DNA of 64,000 bases, from contig CM032122.1 of NCBI GenBank assembly GCA_018894105.1, positions 36,177,404-36,241,403 of the forward strand. Reading direction: 5' to 3'. Each line of letters starts with the position of its first letter. Position 1 is the stretch's first letter. This document shows positions 12,772 through 25,949 of this stretch, one piece after another. The notes under the pieces are model-generated. The model worked only from the letters and a program-made list of their open reading frames with translations. It was not told where the DNA came from and searched no databases. A program made the translations under genes and the position numbers. The stretch is from Jacaranda mimosifolia (taxonomy: Eukaryota > Streptophyta > Magnoliopsida > Lamiales > Bignoniaceae).

Positions 12772-13090
12772 GGCACCGTTTGGTTTTAATTTTATTTTCA
12801 TTATTTTAAAATTTTGAAAAGTTAATTAGTAAAAATAAGTTTGTAGTTTGATGAATTATTGAAAAAGTAATGATTTTGTTGGTTTTAATAAATTGTAGGT
12901 GAAAAGTGATAGAAATAATGAAATAGAAAAAAGATATATTTTTAAAAGAATATATATAGGTTATTGTAGAATATGTTTTGAAAATAAAAATAAAAATGAT
13001 ATTGAGTAAAAATGTGTAAAAAATAATATGTGTTATTTTAAAAATAATAGAAAATGAAAATATGAGTTGTGAAAATGAAACCAAACGGCA
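12772..13090 (+). mobile_element. MITE family M, copy 2 (about 319 bp), 3' of TIP1
   Basis: The element starts GGCACCGTTTGGTTTT, ends GAAACCAAACGGCA, and is flanked on both sides by TTA, consistent with a 3-bp target-site duplication of the PIF/Harbinger class. The interior aligns by eye with the copies at 7988 and 41020 (inverted). It lies about 220 bp after the TIP1 stop codon, so it may sit in or just past the 3' untranslated region. Confidence 0.8.
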
Positions 13091-13099
13091 TTAAAATAG

Positions 13100-16020
13100 A
13101 CTTTAAAAATTGGACTAGTTAAACATACTACGTCAGTTTCAGATTTTGTTGTCATGCTTGCTTGTTCCTTGTCTAAGTTTGAAGGAATGAATTGGATGTA
13201 GCTTAGCCAAGATACGTGATTACCTATCAATATTTCCATTTGTTTTCTTTTGTTCCATCGATGATTCTCTTTTTTAAATTCATTAATTTAAATTCAAGTA
13301 ATTCACCAATTACTTGATTTAAAACCCATAGTTCAAAAATTTTTGAACATGAACTTAGCAACATGATTTAAATTTCATAGACTAATATTGGTGGCGTAGC
13401 AAACAACTAGCACGTTACAATCTTAGCCACGGGTTGTCCCAATTGAGGCTTAATCATCGTTGTCAATGTCCGCCGACCACCACTTCATAATTCCGTTGTG
13501 GCCCATGACCGACGGGGAAATGAAAGGTTATCTTATGCTTTGCCTTAAACTTTTAGTGAGGAAAAATCTTACTACGGAAGAGAAAAATAAAATTTTAAAT
13601 TTATTTGATTGTCTGAGAAATAATGGGAAAAGTACTAATGGAGAAAGAATGAGGGAAAATCAAGCAATGAATGTGTTCAAGAATTAGCTAGAGAGAGCTA
13701 ATTAAATGAGTATTTATCTCATTTTACTCTATATTTTGGGATAAAATAAAATTTCTACTAATTTTCTTTTTCTTAGTATTTTTCTTATTAATGAAATAAT
13801 GAAAATTGCTTCTTCTTTTTTTATTTTTTTTTCTTTTTCTCATCAAAATTCTCATACCAAATAGTGCCGGCGTATGATGGAAGATAAATGGAGTTTGATA
13901 TTTTTATTAGATAGAAAAAAATTGACATCTATGCAGTTCTAACTTTCTATTAATAAGTTGCATTCACAAACAATTTGAAGTTTCAATTTATTTTTCAAAA
14001 AGTCTTTATTTACCATTAATTTCATTTTTTCACGTACGATCACATCATAAATATTAATTATTAATAAAAAAATTAATGATTAGTAGTAATTAATATTATG
14101 TATACCCATAATTTTGATCGCATTGAAATTTGAAACCTAAAATTTAATTGTCATGTGTGAAAGCATGGGAACATGGTCCATACTCCATTCGGATTTCGGC
14201 ATTTGTTTGGAGAATCAAGGCAAAGATACGTTTGTACCCATCAACTTTACCTCTTCTTTGTTTTTATGTGTATCAGAGAGTGTGGACAGGAGATATTTTC
14301 CTTTATACGTTAATTATTATTTTTTTGGATAAGACCGCATACCTTAATTAATTATTAATCTTATCAAATTTGAATGATTAAGGGGTTAAAAACAATTAAC
14401 CATCATTTTGAAATGTGAAAGGGACTTGGATAAGTCCATCATCAGTGCGCAGCTATCACTTGGCAATTCTTTAATGGATATTATTTTTTTAAAACAGTTA
14501 GATTGAGTTAGAAAAATCCAGAGGCTATGACATCGTATGCAAACAAAACGTGGAATTCTGCCAAAATTCTTTCCGAAGCCATTGCAGCCTCTTACATTTG
14601 TTTACTTTTATACTGCCAATTTTAGACAAGTGTATAATTTGAATAATATATATATTGTGATAGATAAGAGAGGATTGTTTTCATTAATACTGTATAAGAC
14701 CATGTGGAGTGTATGTATTGACTGAGCCCAAGTTGTTGGTAATGATGATAGAATTTGAAGTGTATTTTATTTTCAATGAAGTCATCATCTGCTTTGGGAG
14801 TTCACAAGAGCCCTTAATTAAAACAAAAGTGAAATTTTGAATTTTGATTGCAGTAATAATATAGTGAGTGATTTCACCTATAAGGGTACTGGTGCACAAG
14901 TTTATCTACTTGAGTGAATTCGTGCACGCATGTTATTGATGGGTGGTAATAATTGATAACGATGTTTCATGCAACTTTTTGTGTTGCATCGCTAATTGAA
15001 TTGATGCGTATTGAGTACTAAAGTATAGGACTATTTTTTCCAATTATAATTGTTTGAATACAACATTAGAAGTGATAAAAACCTTTCCAATAGAAGGATA
15101 TAAAGTTCCGAACACGTTATTTTGCATCTTAAATTATTCAAGTTCTCCTCAGTCCTCACATCGAAAATTTTCCACTATGATAATTTTTCTATTCGCAAAA
15201 TACTACTAGGAAAGCCGAGTCAACAAATTATTTTTGATATTTAAATTAGGATATGCGCCTAAAAAAAAGTTATTAAAAACAAAAAAATTACAATTAATTA
15301 AATATACTCTTCCTATTAATAGTTTTTGTAGGTTTGAACCTTGAAGCTGTTCATTTTTTTATTTGGGAACGGATTTTGGATCCTATTTATACTAGAATTT
15401 CAACCTTTAAATTTCTATATAAATGCACATCAGGTACTCGTTAGTTTAAATTTTTTATTTTACATTTTATGTGTAAAATTTGTGTTATTGGGTCAAAAGC
15501 TACTCGACCTTTTCTTACGTTCAAGTATATGTAGATCTAATCCATTCTAATGTAATTCCACGTTGGTGGTCCAACTAATCAATCAGCTGCTCGCTGTCAC
15601 ATGGCAAGCCCAAAAGTTGAGTTACTCAATTAATTACAATCATTAGTCTACTACTTACCGAACAAGTTAAAGAAAATGTTGCACCTAACTAAAGGATATA
15701 AGTAAGGGTTTTACATTGAATCATGACAGAGAGTAGCATGCTTACTTGGAATTCTCCTCCTTAATTATTCTCATACAAATTGCTTCCGTATTGATGACAA
15801 AACAAGAGAAAGAAATGACGACTGAATGCATCACATAGTCCAAAATGAAACTCCTAGAATGAGAGGGTAGAATAGAACTTAGAAGCGGCAAATAGTAGAC
15901 ATCAATACTATCTTGGACGATTACATTAATCATGTGCAATTAGCATACACCCAACAAAGTTCGAAACCCGGAAAAGCGACATCCTGTTCCTCATGCTCTG
16001 GATCTTACAAATTTACTCTA
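13100..16020. other. Gene-free intergenic region
   Basis: AT-rich DNA with scattered short frames. The frame at 13460-13687 begins with an unusual stretch (HHFIIPLWPMTDGEM) but dissolves into Lys/Asn-rich sequence, and no family can be assigned. No RNA gene or clear transposon end was seen. Confidence 0.5.
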
Positions 16021-16028
16021 AAAATGAG

Positions 16029-16370
16029 TGTTAGTGTCTCACATCAGTTAAATAAATAAGTTGTTGTCTTTAAATATGATATTGGACAATTCTTACATCT
16101 TAAACTAGCTTTTAGAGTTCAATTAAACCCAAAAGGTCCATTATTTAACTTAGCATCGGAGCCATTCATTCCCGATGTTGGACAACCCAATATTGTTGAG
16201 CCACCTATTTTATTTATTCTACGCTCCAAATGTTTATTTTTGAGCGTACGTGGGGTGTATAAATATCCCACATCGATGAAATAAATAAATTGTGATCTCT
16301 ATATGTGGTTGTGGATAATTCCCACCTCTCAAATTAGCTTTTGTGGCGAGTTAGGCCCAAGGTTTATTTA
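16029..16370 (+). mobile_element. TRIM retroelement, second copy
   Basis: Two direct repeats of about 115-120 bp (16029-16150 and 16256-16370) share 'TCCCACATCGATGAAATAAATAA'-like, 'GGACAATTCTTACATCT'-like, 'TAGCTTTT' and 'GGCCCAAGGT'-like words and begin with TG. After the first repeat comes TTAGCATCGGAGCC, a degenerate form of the initiator-Met tRNA primer-binding site. The second repeat is preceded by a purine-rich ACGTGGGG. The interior is about 100 bp and non-coding. Its interior matches the reverse complement of the TRIM at 6783-7190, so both belong to one family in opposite orientations. Confidence 0.7.
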
Positions 16371-17104
16371 AAAAAAATTAAAAAAAAAAAAGAAAAAGGA
16401 AAAGAGCTTATAAGAAAAACTGTACCTCTCATTCTGCTTTTCAATTTATCTAAATGTTTCCATACCAGAAGAGCAATAATAACTCAGGATTATCAATAAA
16501 TGTCATCAAATTTGTCAGATTATATAATAACCACACCCCATATCACCCACCAAGATCAAAACGCGAGGTAGCAATAATATATAATTCCTTTGTAACAAGT
16601 CAATTGCAAACTCTTAGAACTCATTTTATTATTTTTTTAATTTTGATTTTTTGTGCTAGTTAACCGAATCGAACACCTAATGCCAAAATTAAAAATATAT
16701 AGTTTTTATATTTTATATTTTTATATATTTTACGTTTTTGCATAATGCAATGAAGAACTCCAAGGACTTATCACTTAGTGCCTTGCTTTTTTAAATTCTA
16801 TCACGTATATATTGGTAAAGCCGTAAAGGCTTTTAGGCTTCACTAATTACGTAATAGAAAGTAAAGGCTAAACAGATACCATAGAAATAAACAGAAAAGG
16901 AACTTGAAATTTCATAGTAGAGGAATGTCCAATGTTCTACTTCTAATCCTGGACTTATTTGCCTGGCAACTAGTGTGGTTAAAATCTAGCAACGAAGCCA
17001 CCTGTTTTTGTCGATATACCAATTCTTCTTTTTCCTATTCCCATATAAAGATATATCTGTGGATTTTTTGTGAAATATTTTCCACAAAACCTGATACACT
17101 TTAG

Positions 17105-17442
17105 TGCCCATTTAGTTTTGTTTTCAAAGTCTTTTTTTATTTTCTTCTGAAAATAAATAAAAAAAAATATTCACTTCTCCCTTATTTTCACAAATATTTT
17201 TATTTTCAGCACATTTTTAAAAACACATTAAAATTATACTCTCTCTCCATTTTTACTTTTCATTTTTTCCTACTCATATTTCACTACTTTTAGTATTTTC
17301 TAAATACAATTCATTTTCAACTTTACATAATCATTATATTTTAAACGAAACTTTCAAATAATCTTTCATTTTAAAAACATATTTATAACTAATTTTTCAT
17401 CAAAAAATAAAAATACTTCTAGAAAACAAATCCAAATGCCCC
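17105..17442. mobile_element. MITE, family M relative
   Basis: The left end is GTGCCCATTTAGTTTTGTTTTC and the reverse complement of the right end is GGGGCATTTGGATTTGTTTTC. TTA flanks both sides. The interior is rich in ATTTTTATTTT and CATTTTC words like family M but is more diverged. Non-autonomous; no open frame. Confidence 0.65.
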
Positions 17443-17444
17443 TT

Positions 17445-18252
17445 AAGTTACTTGGACTCCCTTGTATCACGCCAGAGACGTGAACATACAAGCGAACCAA
17501 ATTCCAAAGGCACTTTTAAGGTGTAACTATTGTACACAAATTAGAGGAACCCTTTTACTGAAAATGTCCTTTTTTTACCTTCACTTTAATTCAAAAATTG
17601 GGGAGATCCACTCCACACCCCGGGGAGGGCCCACAGTCAGTAGATGCCACTTACTTTAACTTCGATTTAATGTTCCAAAACATTAATTTCGCCTTTTAAT
17701 GCCCATGTCCAACTTTATAACAACCAAAGGAATACAAAGATGCTGCCAATAACTTCAATGCTCTCGCTTCCCTTGCTAGTAAACGCACATCATTAAAAAT
17801 TTTAAAGTGAACGCAGCGCGACATATCAATGCTATCTACGACTAATCATTAAGTATGAGTATAGTTTCGATCGCGGTCCACCGTCCACCCATGATAAACC
17901 CCATATGGTACCCTAATCTCCAAAATGCAAACAATTAATATTACTTAACTATTTTTTTATGTAATCTTCCTTTCAGGTTTGAATTTCTCACCTCGTTTTT
18001 TCAGTCTAACACATTTTTCACGATATGTTTTGATACATTTCTCTATTAATTAGATAATTCAAATAATTTATTTCAATTGATGGTGCATCTTTTTATTATA
18101 GATTATTAATACACAGAAGCGTGTAAAATATTTTTTTAAATAAACACTTAACAGACCAGAAGTTACAATTTTAGAAACGTAATTCAATTTTTACGAAATA
18201 TGAAGGAGAATTTTATTATATTTAGAGAAGAAAATTTTCAAATTTCAATATA

Positions 18253-18285
<33 letters not shown>

Positions 18286-19364
18286 CTTATTAGAGTTGAG
18301 GGAAGCTGCTGGCTTTACTAACCTCCGACCTTTTTTCATCCATAATTAATTGTAGATCGGGCAAGTTTGGTGCATATTAATAAAATAAAATATATAAAGA
18401 ACTAATTAAAACAAAGATTTCAAGAATTCTGGTTAGGAAGTGAAGCAAAGTTACCCAATGTTTTTTATTACCTCTTTTCAAGCGCAAGCGCAAGCGCGCG
18501 CGTGTGTGTGTAGGTGTATGCATGTAAGACCTTGCAAGCCATGAGAAGTGGTTAAGATATCTGCTTGTAATTTCAAATGCAGCTGAAGACAGGATCCCAC
18601 CAGTTCCCTCGTAATGTAAAAAATCAAAAGCTATTTTGACTTCATTAAATATCTGTCTAAATTTGGTCAACCTCGTCAAGTCCAAAGCATCAGCAGTATC
18701 CTCTGTTTCTTGGAGCAGGTCAAGTCTCAAACTTGGTTGATTTCGGTATCTGAATTCTGAAGTTCTTGTGTGCCAGTTCTTTCGTTTTTCCTCCAACTCC
18801 AACACCCCCCCCCCCCCCCCACACACACACACCAACCCAAAAGAATCCAATTCTAGCACTGTATTCCACAAGGCAATTAAATAGGCACAAACAAACAAAT
18901 TCTAGTATTTCCCAACACGTGCAAATATGATGACCCATTTGACAACAGCAAGTTGGTGTAATAATTACTAATCTCTCAAAAGATAAAAAAAAAACAACAA
19001 AAATAACAAGCCAGATTGAACTTTTCCATCAGCATCATTGTTTAGTAATAACAAAGACAAAATTGCTTCTGCATTGGACAACAGAATCACCTCAAAGCCA
19101 TTGATCTCGTCCGCTAGGACAATTCCAAAATCTGAAAAGTACTTGTTTCCTTCAGTAAAAATTCTTCCATCTGCCTCGTCTCAAACATGTCCTCCAGGAT
19201 TAGCCTCAGCCGTCAGAAGACACTTTGGATTGTATTATAACACGAGCTCCTGAAGCAAGCCTGTTGGAGAATATGAGAAGGGAAAATCTCAACCTACATG
19301 AACATGAAAAGCTATGTAAACTAGTTGATTGAGTAACTGCAATAAGATTAACAAGAGTCGGAAT
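17445..19364. other. Intergenic region and likely 3' flank of the SOSEKI gene
   Basis: A TG microsatellite lies at about 18252-18278. A C-run followed by a CA run lies at about 18806-18832. The open frames on the minus strand at 18377-18938 run straight through these simple repeats and are not credible genes. The part nearest 19364 would be the 3' untranslated region of the minus-strand gene. A weak tRNA-SINE-like phrase (AGTGGTTAAG) occurs near 18545. Confidence 0.5.
18252..18278 (+). repeat. (TG)n microsatellite
   Basis: An uninterrupted TG run of about 13 units in intergenic DNA. Confidence 0.9.
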
Positions 19365-22268
19365 TTAACTTTCTTCAATTTTGATCACATTTTCATCGTA
19401 ATTTTTGGAAGAATCTGGTTTGTTTGATTGTTTTTTCCCTGGGAGAGGCTCAGTCATTCTCTTGCTGCCACCATTGGATGTGCTAGGTGTAGTTGTTCTT
19501 GAACTTTCCAGTCTATCAGATGAGATTCTAGGTCCCTCAGAAAGAGGGGATCTCATTGATTCACATCTTGGCTGCTTACTTAGAGAAGCCTTAATTGATC
19601 TAGGGATGCACTTCGTCCGTGTGGAACTTCCTTCGTCCTTGTCTTCAGTGGAATCAAATTGCTCAGTACTTCTGCATGGGCAAAGGGATTTTCTTAGTCT
19701 CAGTATGAAGCTTAAAGTCTGTGGATCAATGCTATCTACTTTGTTAAACCAACCAGCTTCATAAAAAGACCATGGAATTTCACCACTAATAGCTATGATT
19801 TCTTTTTGTTTGATAACATTCAAATAAAGCAAGGAAATTTTAAATGCTAGCCCAATACGATGCATGTTACCCATTCACCAGCTCCATAATCAGCACCACT
19901 ATGCCGTATATAGGCCAAAACCTTTAAGTATAGGGTGTACGTGCTTCAAGAGCTTTCATGCTGAGAGCGACCCTCAAGGATCTTATCCTTTAAATTGTGA
20001 CAAAAGCAAAGTCTTATATCTACATGATAAAGAATCGACTATGACATGGTTTGGAATGGGGTGCTGTAAAAATGCATAAAGTTGATTTAGGACAAAAGGA
20101 ATAGTAGAAGAGACCCGAAATTGGTTCAACTCATAATTCTGCAAAATTGAGTTATGGTGGAGCCACAAAAATAAAAAATTTCAGTGAGCCCCGTCATGAA
20201 AATTTCCCACTCAGATTTTGTATGATCAGGAATTGAATATCAACCGAGGTTAAGAGAAGTGACTGACCTGTCACCATTGAATGAAGAAGATCGTTTTAGA
20301 TTTGGTGCTCCTTCCTTGAGCATACTTTTTTCAACCAAGCTCCCACTAAAGTATTCTTTATCTTCCAATTTCATGCCCATTGGACGAGGGTTCTCTGCCA
20401 GGCAATCAAGATCTCCCAACATTAATGATGTTGAGAACAATGGGGAAGAAAATTTGGAGTGTGAAAACCTTGGCTTGTAGGTTGGAATCAGGCCAAAGCT
20501 GTGATCCTTCACAGATATTGAACCACAAGAGATTAGTTGCATTATCATATTGGAAGCCTTTAGTTTCCCATTGGATGGCATTCGAAACTCCTCCTCTTCA
20601 AGTATCCTAAAGCTGTTGAGCTTCCTAGCATCAGCTCTAATGAGAGATTCCAAGGTATCAGTCCTACCACTTGAGGAAGAAGCACTGGATGTAGACGGAG
20701 GTGGTGAAATGAAGTCCCTGCAAATCTCTGGAGTGTCCTTTACCCGAGGAACTTGGTCAGGACGGGTGCCACTACTTTCAGGCTCCAATAACCCATCATC
20801 AGTTGAAACACCTCTTGTACAAGTATCTCGAGTTACAAGGGTTCTGCTGGCATTTTCCTCAGTCTGAGTGGAAGCATCAGCAAGACCACCATTCTTGTAG
20901 ACTTTATATTCTGTCAGGACCAAAGAACCATTCCACGAGGAATTTTTCCCGGCGCTAAACTCTGGAGACACAGCTGATGAGCAAGGACGCTGATCCGGAG
21001 GAGATTGTTCGTCATCCTGAGAAGTCTTTGTAGTTCTGCCATTCAAGCTAGATGAAGATGATGATTCCTCCTGGCTTCTGGAAGATGGTGGTTCGGGAAG
21101 TGCTTTCTGATTCTGTAATATCAGAGTCTCAGCAGGACTAAAGTGACCTAAGAAACAAAAAGCGAACAAATTTCAGGAATTCCGAGGTTCAGACTCTGCA
21201 TTTGGTGTTGACATGACTGCACAAATTCCTATCTCAAGAAAAAGAAAAGGGTGCAGATGAAATGAAGATAAATTTTAAATTTCTTTTATTTATTTGCTAT
21301 CTTCTTTTCTCCTTTAATCAAACAGGCACTAATTCGCTTTTCCCTTCATCCAGAATGAGTGAAAAAGTCAATCTTAGAGGCTTTCCCATTACCAACCATT
21401 GAGAAAATTATTTCCAAGACATGTTTACATAAAGACGTAAAGAACATTTTTAACTAAATCACCAAACACTAATAAGCCTTGGCTTCCCAATTTATTACTT
21501 AGCACATAAAAATGCAAGGCCCCAGCTAACAGCCTGTTTCCATAATTGAGTGTCAATTCTAACTTCTCCTTATATTTCCTGAAAAATAACTAAACAAGTT
21601 TACCCATTGAGTTCAATCAGAACTGTCTTTCTCACACAAGATGCAGGGTTTGATAAAACAATCAAACAACATCATAATCAATTTACCAGAATTGGATTCT
21701 TCAAAGAGCTCTGAACCCTTGAGAACATACTCACTCCCATGAGCTGGAAGGATTAAATCATCGTCGCAAAGATCATGCCATACAAACCCACTCTTATAAC
21801 TCCTGCATCCACAAATTACCCTCAAATTTTATGCCCGAAATCATATACGAGAATAAAGAACCAAAAAAGGAATCAATGGACCATTTTCACCTCTTGCAAG
21901 ACCAAGAGTACATAGAAGTCATGCCTCTGCCTCTCAAAACATTAAGTCTTTCAATCACATCTTCAGAACAAACACAGGTTTCAACATTTAATAACAATTC
22001 ATTCGAAACAATTCAATCACATATAAGTGAGCTGCATTTTACTACCTCTCAGGTAAAGGCCATCAGGGGAAGAGAGGGGGACTTCCATGAAATGGGGATG
22101 CTCGAGTTGTCGATTCCTGCATAGATAGTAAACTACCGGCACTTTGCGATTTTGCTGCTGCTGCTGCTGAGTGTAGTGATGATTGTAGTGATATTTGGGC
22201 GATTTTTCTGTCCATACTTTGGCTCGCTCAGGACTCACTTGCCTATATTTCTTCATTCTCTCCTCCAT
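19365..22268 (-). CDS. SOK: SOSEKI / DUF966 polarity protein
   Basis: SOSEKI proteins localise to cell edges or poles and polymerise through an N-terminal DIX-like domain. They are known regulators of plant cell polarity and division orientation. There are five exons on the minus strand: 22268-22046, 21960-21891, 21802-21687, 21147-20268 and 19671-19365. All have GT-AG borders and all phases join, giving 531 residues. The DIX-like region (about 41-130) reads [60 protein letters not shown] and [18 protein letters not shown]. After it come [10 protein letters not shown], a Ser-rich disordered stretch, [15 protein letters not shown] and the C-terminal [15 protein letters not shown], all in family order. 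A His/Tyr-rich insert and six Gln (34-39, from a GCT/CTG repeat at about 22152-22168) precede the domain. The ATG at 22268 was preferred to an upstream GTG. Which SOK paralogue this is cannot be told. Confidence 0.95.
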
Positions 22269-22299
22269 TTTTTGCACCTTCAGAATCTAGTCGAAACTG

Positions 22300-24970
22300 A
22301 ATTTTCTTAACTATCACAGGTTTTTACAGAAACCCAATACTTCTTCGTAGTTTTCCTTCAAATGAACCCCCGGGACAAGACTATATAATTTCGGCTTACA
22401 GAATAGCGTAAAATCCAGCAAAAATCTGAAACTAGAAATATAGTTTTCAGACAATATCAATAAATATTTTGGAGTATCAGATGCACAATAGATCTGGATA
22501 TGAGCCAGGGGAGCTTTAAGATCGTAAAAACCAACAAACAAGAAAACAAAAGCCTCCAGAAGTCAAAGAAAATTGTATAATAAACCTTAAAATCTCCCTA
22601 TCTATAGACAACTCGTAGTCCTATGTGAGAAAACAAACACGAGGGTCCAAGCAAGATTACTGGAAAAACGCACAGAAACTGATTAAACCCAAGCAAGCTC
22701 ATCTGCAGATTGACAAAACGATCCACAAAAATCAATTTCAGAAAAATGTGGCTGTTTTCTTAGTTCATTTGAGGGGAAACCCAAAAACCAAATGCAACCT
22801 GGGAAAGAGGGAAGCAAAACTAAAAGCAGGACTCCCGCATTTAATGCAGCAGTACCCCGCCCACCCCACCCACTCCGAGTTAGCGACAGAGCTTTGGGGA
22901 AAGTGAAGTGACTAATCACAGAAATGACAGAGTGGAGATGAAGAAAGGGACTGGAGATGGAGAGATGAAGGACAAAGTTAATTTGAAGTGTGGTTTGGCC
23001 TTTTGCCTGGTATTGAGGGGGAGACCCATTGATCGTATGACCGATTCAAAAAGTTTTTGCTGATTTCGTTTTGGCTGCTTTTGGCTTTCAATTGTTTGTG
23101 AGTGGGCAGAGCCATTGTTCCATCCAAATCAACTCCATTTTGTTTTCTTGTTTACACAGCTCTCCTTTTTTCATTCATATGATAGAAAGTTTTTCGTGGT
23201 GTATATTAGAGGTCCTAATTTTTATAAAATCAAAAATTATTTTTTATTTTATTTGAATTTACAATGAGTAAATTAAAATATTTTGAAACATAAAGATAAA
23301 ATAATACAACTTAAAAGGGACAAAGAAAAGGAAATATGAGAATAACAAAAAAAAAAAAAAAAAAAGGAAGAGGGAAGAAAGTGAAAAACAATTCATCTTG
23401 ATATTCTCCTATTTTATGGAGTAATTTTAACAATGTATTAGAAAATATGTCATGATAATTACCGTAAACTCCTTTTCACCAGAGTCAAATATTCGATAAA
23501 TTATAATTGAAATCTAAATTTTAAACTGAGTGAAATATGGAATTAGATTATTACTCAAGATTGATATGTTCGTAAGAATAAAAATTTATTTTTTTGAATA
23601 TTATTTATTTTTAATGTAATTCTAAAGTTTCTTTTAATTTAGTACATGCATACGTGACTCTTTTTTTTTAACATCATTAAGTATTCACGAGAACTGTAGC
23701 AGTCCCTCCGGTCCAATCTTGGATTAGGGAAATAACAATAGAACGATGAAGCCAATACTGAGACATAAGAATAGGAATTTGTCTTAAACTCACGACGCCC
23801 TATGATTATAAATAAACAATCATCTTTTATAATTCAATTTCGTATGACTAGTACTCGGGTTTTTCTTTTCCCCCGCAAATATTAAATCTATGTGTATTTT
23901 CAGTAGATTTTATCTAATTCTGCATTGAATTTTTTTTATAAATATAACATATTGTTTTTACTCTTGTGATATTAGTTAATGTTAAATTCTTATATATTAA
24001 TTTAATTAAATAGATTTTATCACTATGATAGCATAGATAAAAGTTGACATTTGGTAACCATTAAATTAATTAGTACCATATTCTAAGCGGAAGGATCTTC
24101 AATGGTATAAAAGGTTATTAATACTAATTTCAGATAGGAACACATCTATAATTTTCACAATTACAAAGTTTTGCAATTTCTCAATATATACATTTCGAAA
24201 GCAAATTATGAGAAATAAATACGGTTTCAGCGTTGATCATTTACTTATATTTTTAAAGATAGTGCATTATAAGAAACATATATCAATTAACTTTAAATTT
24301 ATGCTTTTTTTCCCATCGATATAGTAATTATATATTGTATTTGATCTTTTAATAAAATTTTCTTGAAAGTATTAATAAAATTATGCCAGACAAAGCTATC
24401 TGTCGATATATATTAGCTATTAAAAATTGACATTTTGGAATGAAGGAAAATGATACATATATATATGTATGTATGTATATCTATAATCTATAAGAATTAC
24501 ACAAGTATGGATTTGAGAATTAACTCAAGAATGTTGATATCATGCCCCAACTCATTTTCAAATATCAACTACCACTTGAATTACCCCATTTAAAGTTGAC
24601 AAAATCATAAGACATCCCATCAAGAACCATAGATGAACCCCATCTATGATTGAACCATAGGACAACTTTTTAAGCTTTTCTCACCAATTTCCATGTCTAT
24701 GTCATGGGATCATGTTTTTGGTAGTTGGTTCTATTTACAATCCTGTAAAGATAATTGTACCAATGAGTCAATATTGCAAAGGACAATAATAGTCGAAATT
24801 AATTGAGTGCGTTTTTAGTGCAAAGTCACTCCTCAATGAATACACCACTACACTTCATAACTTGTTAGGAATAGCTTAAAATCCATTAATTTTTCAATAA
24901 GGAAAGTGGAAGAATTGAGAGTTTTTTTTAAAAAAAAAACGAAAAGGGAAGAAAACACTTGCATTAACTT
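22300..24970. other. SOSEKI upstream region, then gene-free DNA
   Basis: The first few hundred bases right of 22268 are the promoter or 5' leader side of the SOSEKI gene and include a GA-rich tract near 22930-22970. From about 23250 the DNA is AT-rich with an A-run at about 23349-23366. No gene was recognised. Confidence 0.45.
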
Positions 24971-24975
24971 AAGGA

Positions 24976-25425
24976 ATGTTTGGTTATGTTTTCAGGGGTG
25001 TTTATGATATATATTTTGGGAAAATGAATTTTAGGAGTGGGTTAGAGAATATAAAATTGGTATTAGGGGTGTTGTTCTCCTATATTTTGGGCAAATTGAA
25101 GAAATTTTTTTGGAATAATGAGCTTTTGGAGAATGTGACAAACGTTTTTTTTTTGTTTTGGAAGAATATAAAAAATGATTTGAGAATGACTTATTTGTTT
25201 TTTTATGTTTTGAGAGGAAACAAACTTTACTTTTGATGTTAAATCAGTTGCAGTTTTATTGGATTTGTAGGATGAAATTAATTTTTTAATATAATATATG
25301 TATGTATATTTATAGTTGGATGATGTGTGTGTTTGTGTATGTAATAATTGATATATGGTTGAAACAAAATGATATGTAATTAATTCAAATGATGATTTAT
25401 TTTGATATTTATATTTTTATAAATT
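24976..25425 (+). repeat. Dispersed repeat family R, copy 2
   Basis: This copy and the next (25562-25945) lie in direct orientation about 585 bp apart. Shared landmarks are 'GAGAATGTG.CAAAC', 'TTTGTTTTTTTATGTTTTG', 'GATGTTAAATCAGTTGC', 'GTATGTATATTTATAGTTGGAT' and 'TAATAATTGATAT'. The open frame at 24976-25236 is a by-product of the TTTTGG-rich composition. Confidence 0.65.
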
Positions 25426-25561
25426 TAACATTAAAAAATCATGTATTATTTGGAAGAAAATATTTATTAATAATTAGTCATATTTTAAAAATAGATAAAA
25501 AAATGCATTATTTTTTTCTAAAAAAAATAAAATTCTTAAATTATTTTACTAGGAAACTAAG

Positions 25562-25945
25562 GGCTTGTTTTATTGTGTTTTGGCCATTTTCTAGAAAAAA
25601 AATTTGGGGGAATGAGTTTTGAGGGAAAATTTGGAGAATGTGCCAAACATTTCTTTTTGTTCTAGGGAAATATAGAAAATAATTTTAAAATGAGTTGTTT
25701 GTTTATTTATATTTTAGGGGGGACAAATTTTACTATTGATATCAAATCAGTTGCTTTTTTGGGAGGGTTTTAGGGTGAAAATGGTTTTTTTATGTAATAT
25801 ATTATATGTATGTATATTTATAGTTGGATAATGTGTGTGTATATATATATATATGTAATAATTGATATGTTATTGTAATAAAATGATGTATGATTAATTC
25901 AATTGATGCTTTATTTTAAAATTTATATTTTTATGATTTTATTAA
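25562..25945 (+). repeat. Dispersed repeat family R, copy 3
   Basis: This is the direct partner of 24976-25425, with the same order of landmarks ending in a variable TG/TA microsatellite. Two adjacent copies suggest either a local duplication or two termini of one element. No coding interior lies between them. Confidence 0.65.
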
Positions 25946-25949
25946 TAAA

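Noticed and set aside
13460..13687. Frame starting with a glucosyltransferase-like phrase (HHFIIPLWPM)
   Set aside because: The resemblance is limited to a few residues, lacks the usual AQGH motif and ends in non-coding-like Lys/Asn sequence.
18377..18938. Two overlapping minus-strand open frames (173 and 72 codons)
   Set aside because: They run through a C-homopolymer, a CA microsatellite and GCGCGC/GTGTGT repeats, and the peptides have Gly-run and Arg-Leu repeat character. They lie in the 3' flank of the SOSEKI gene.
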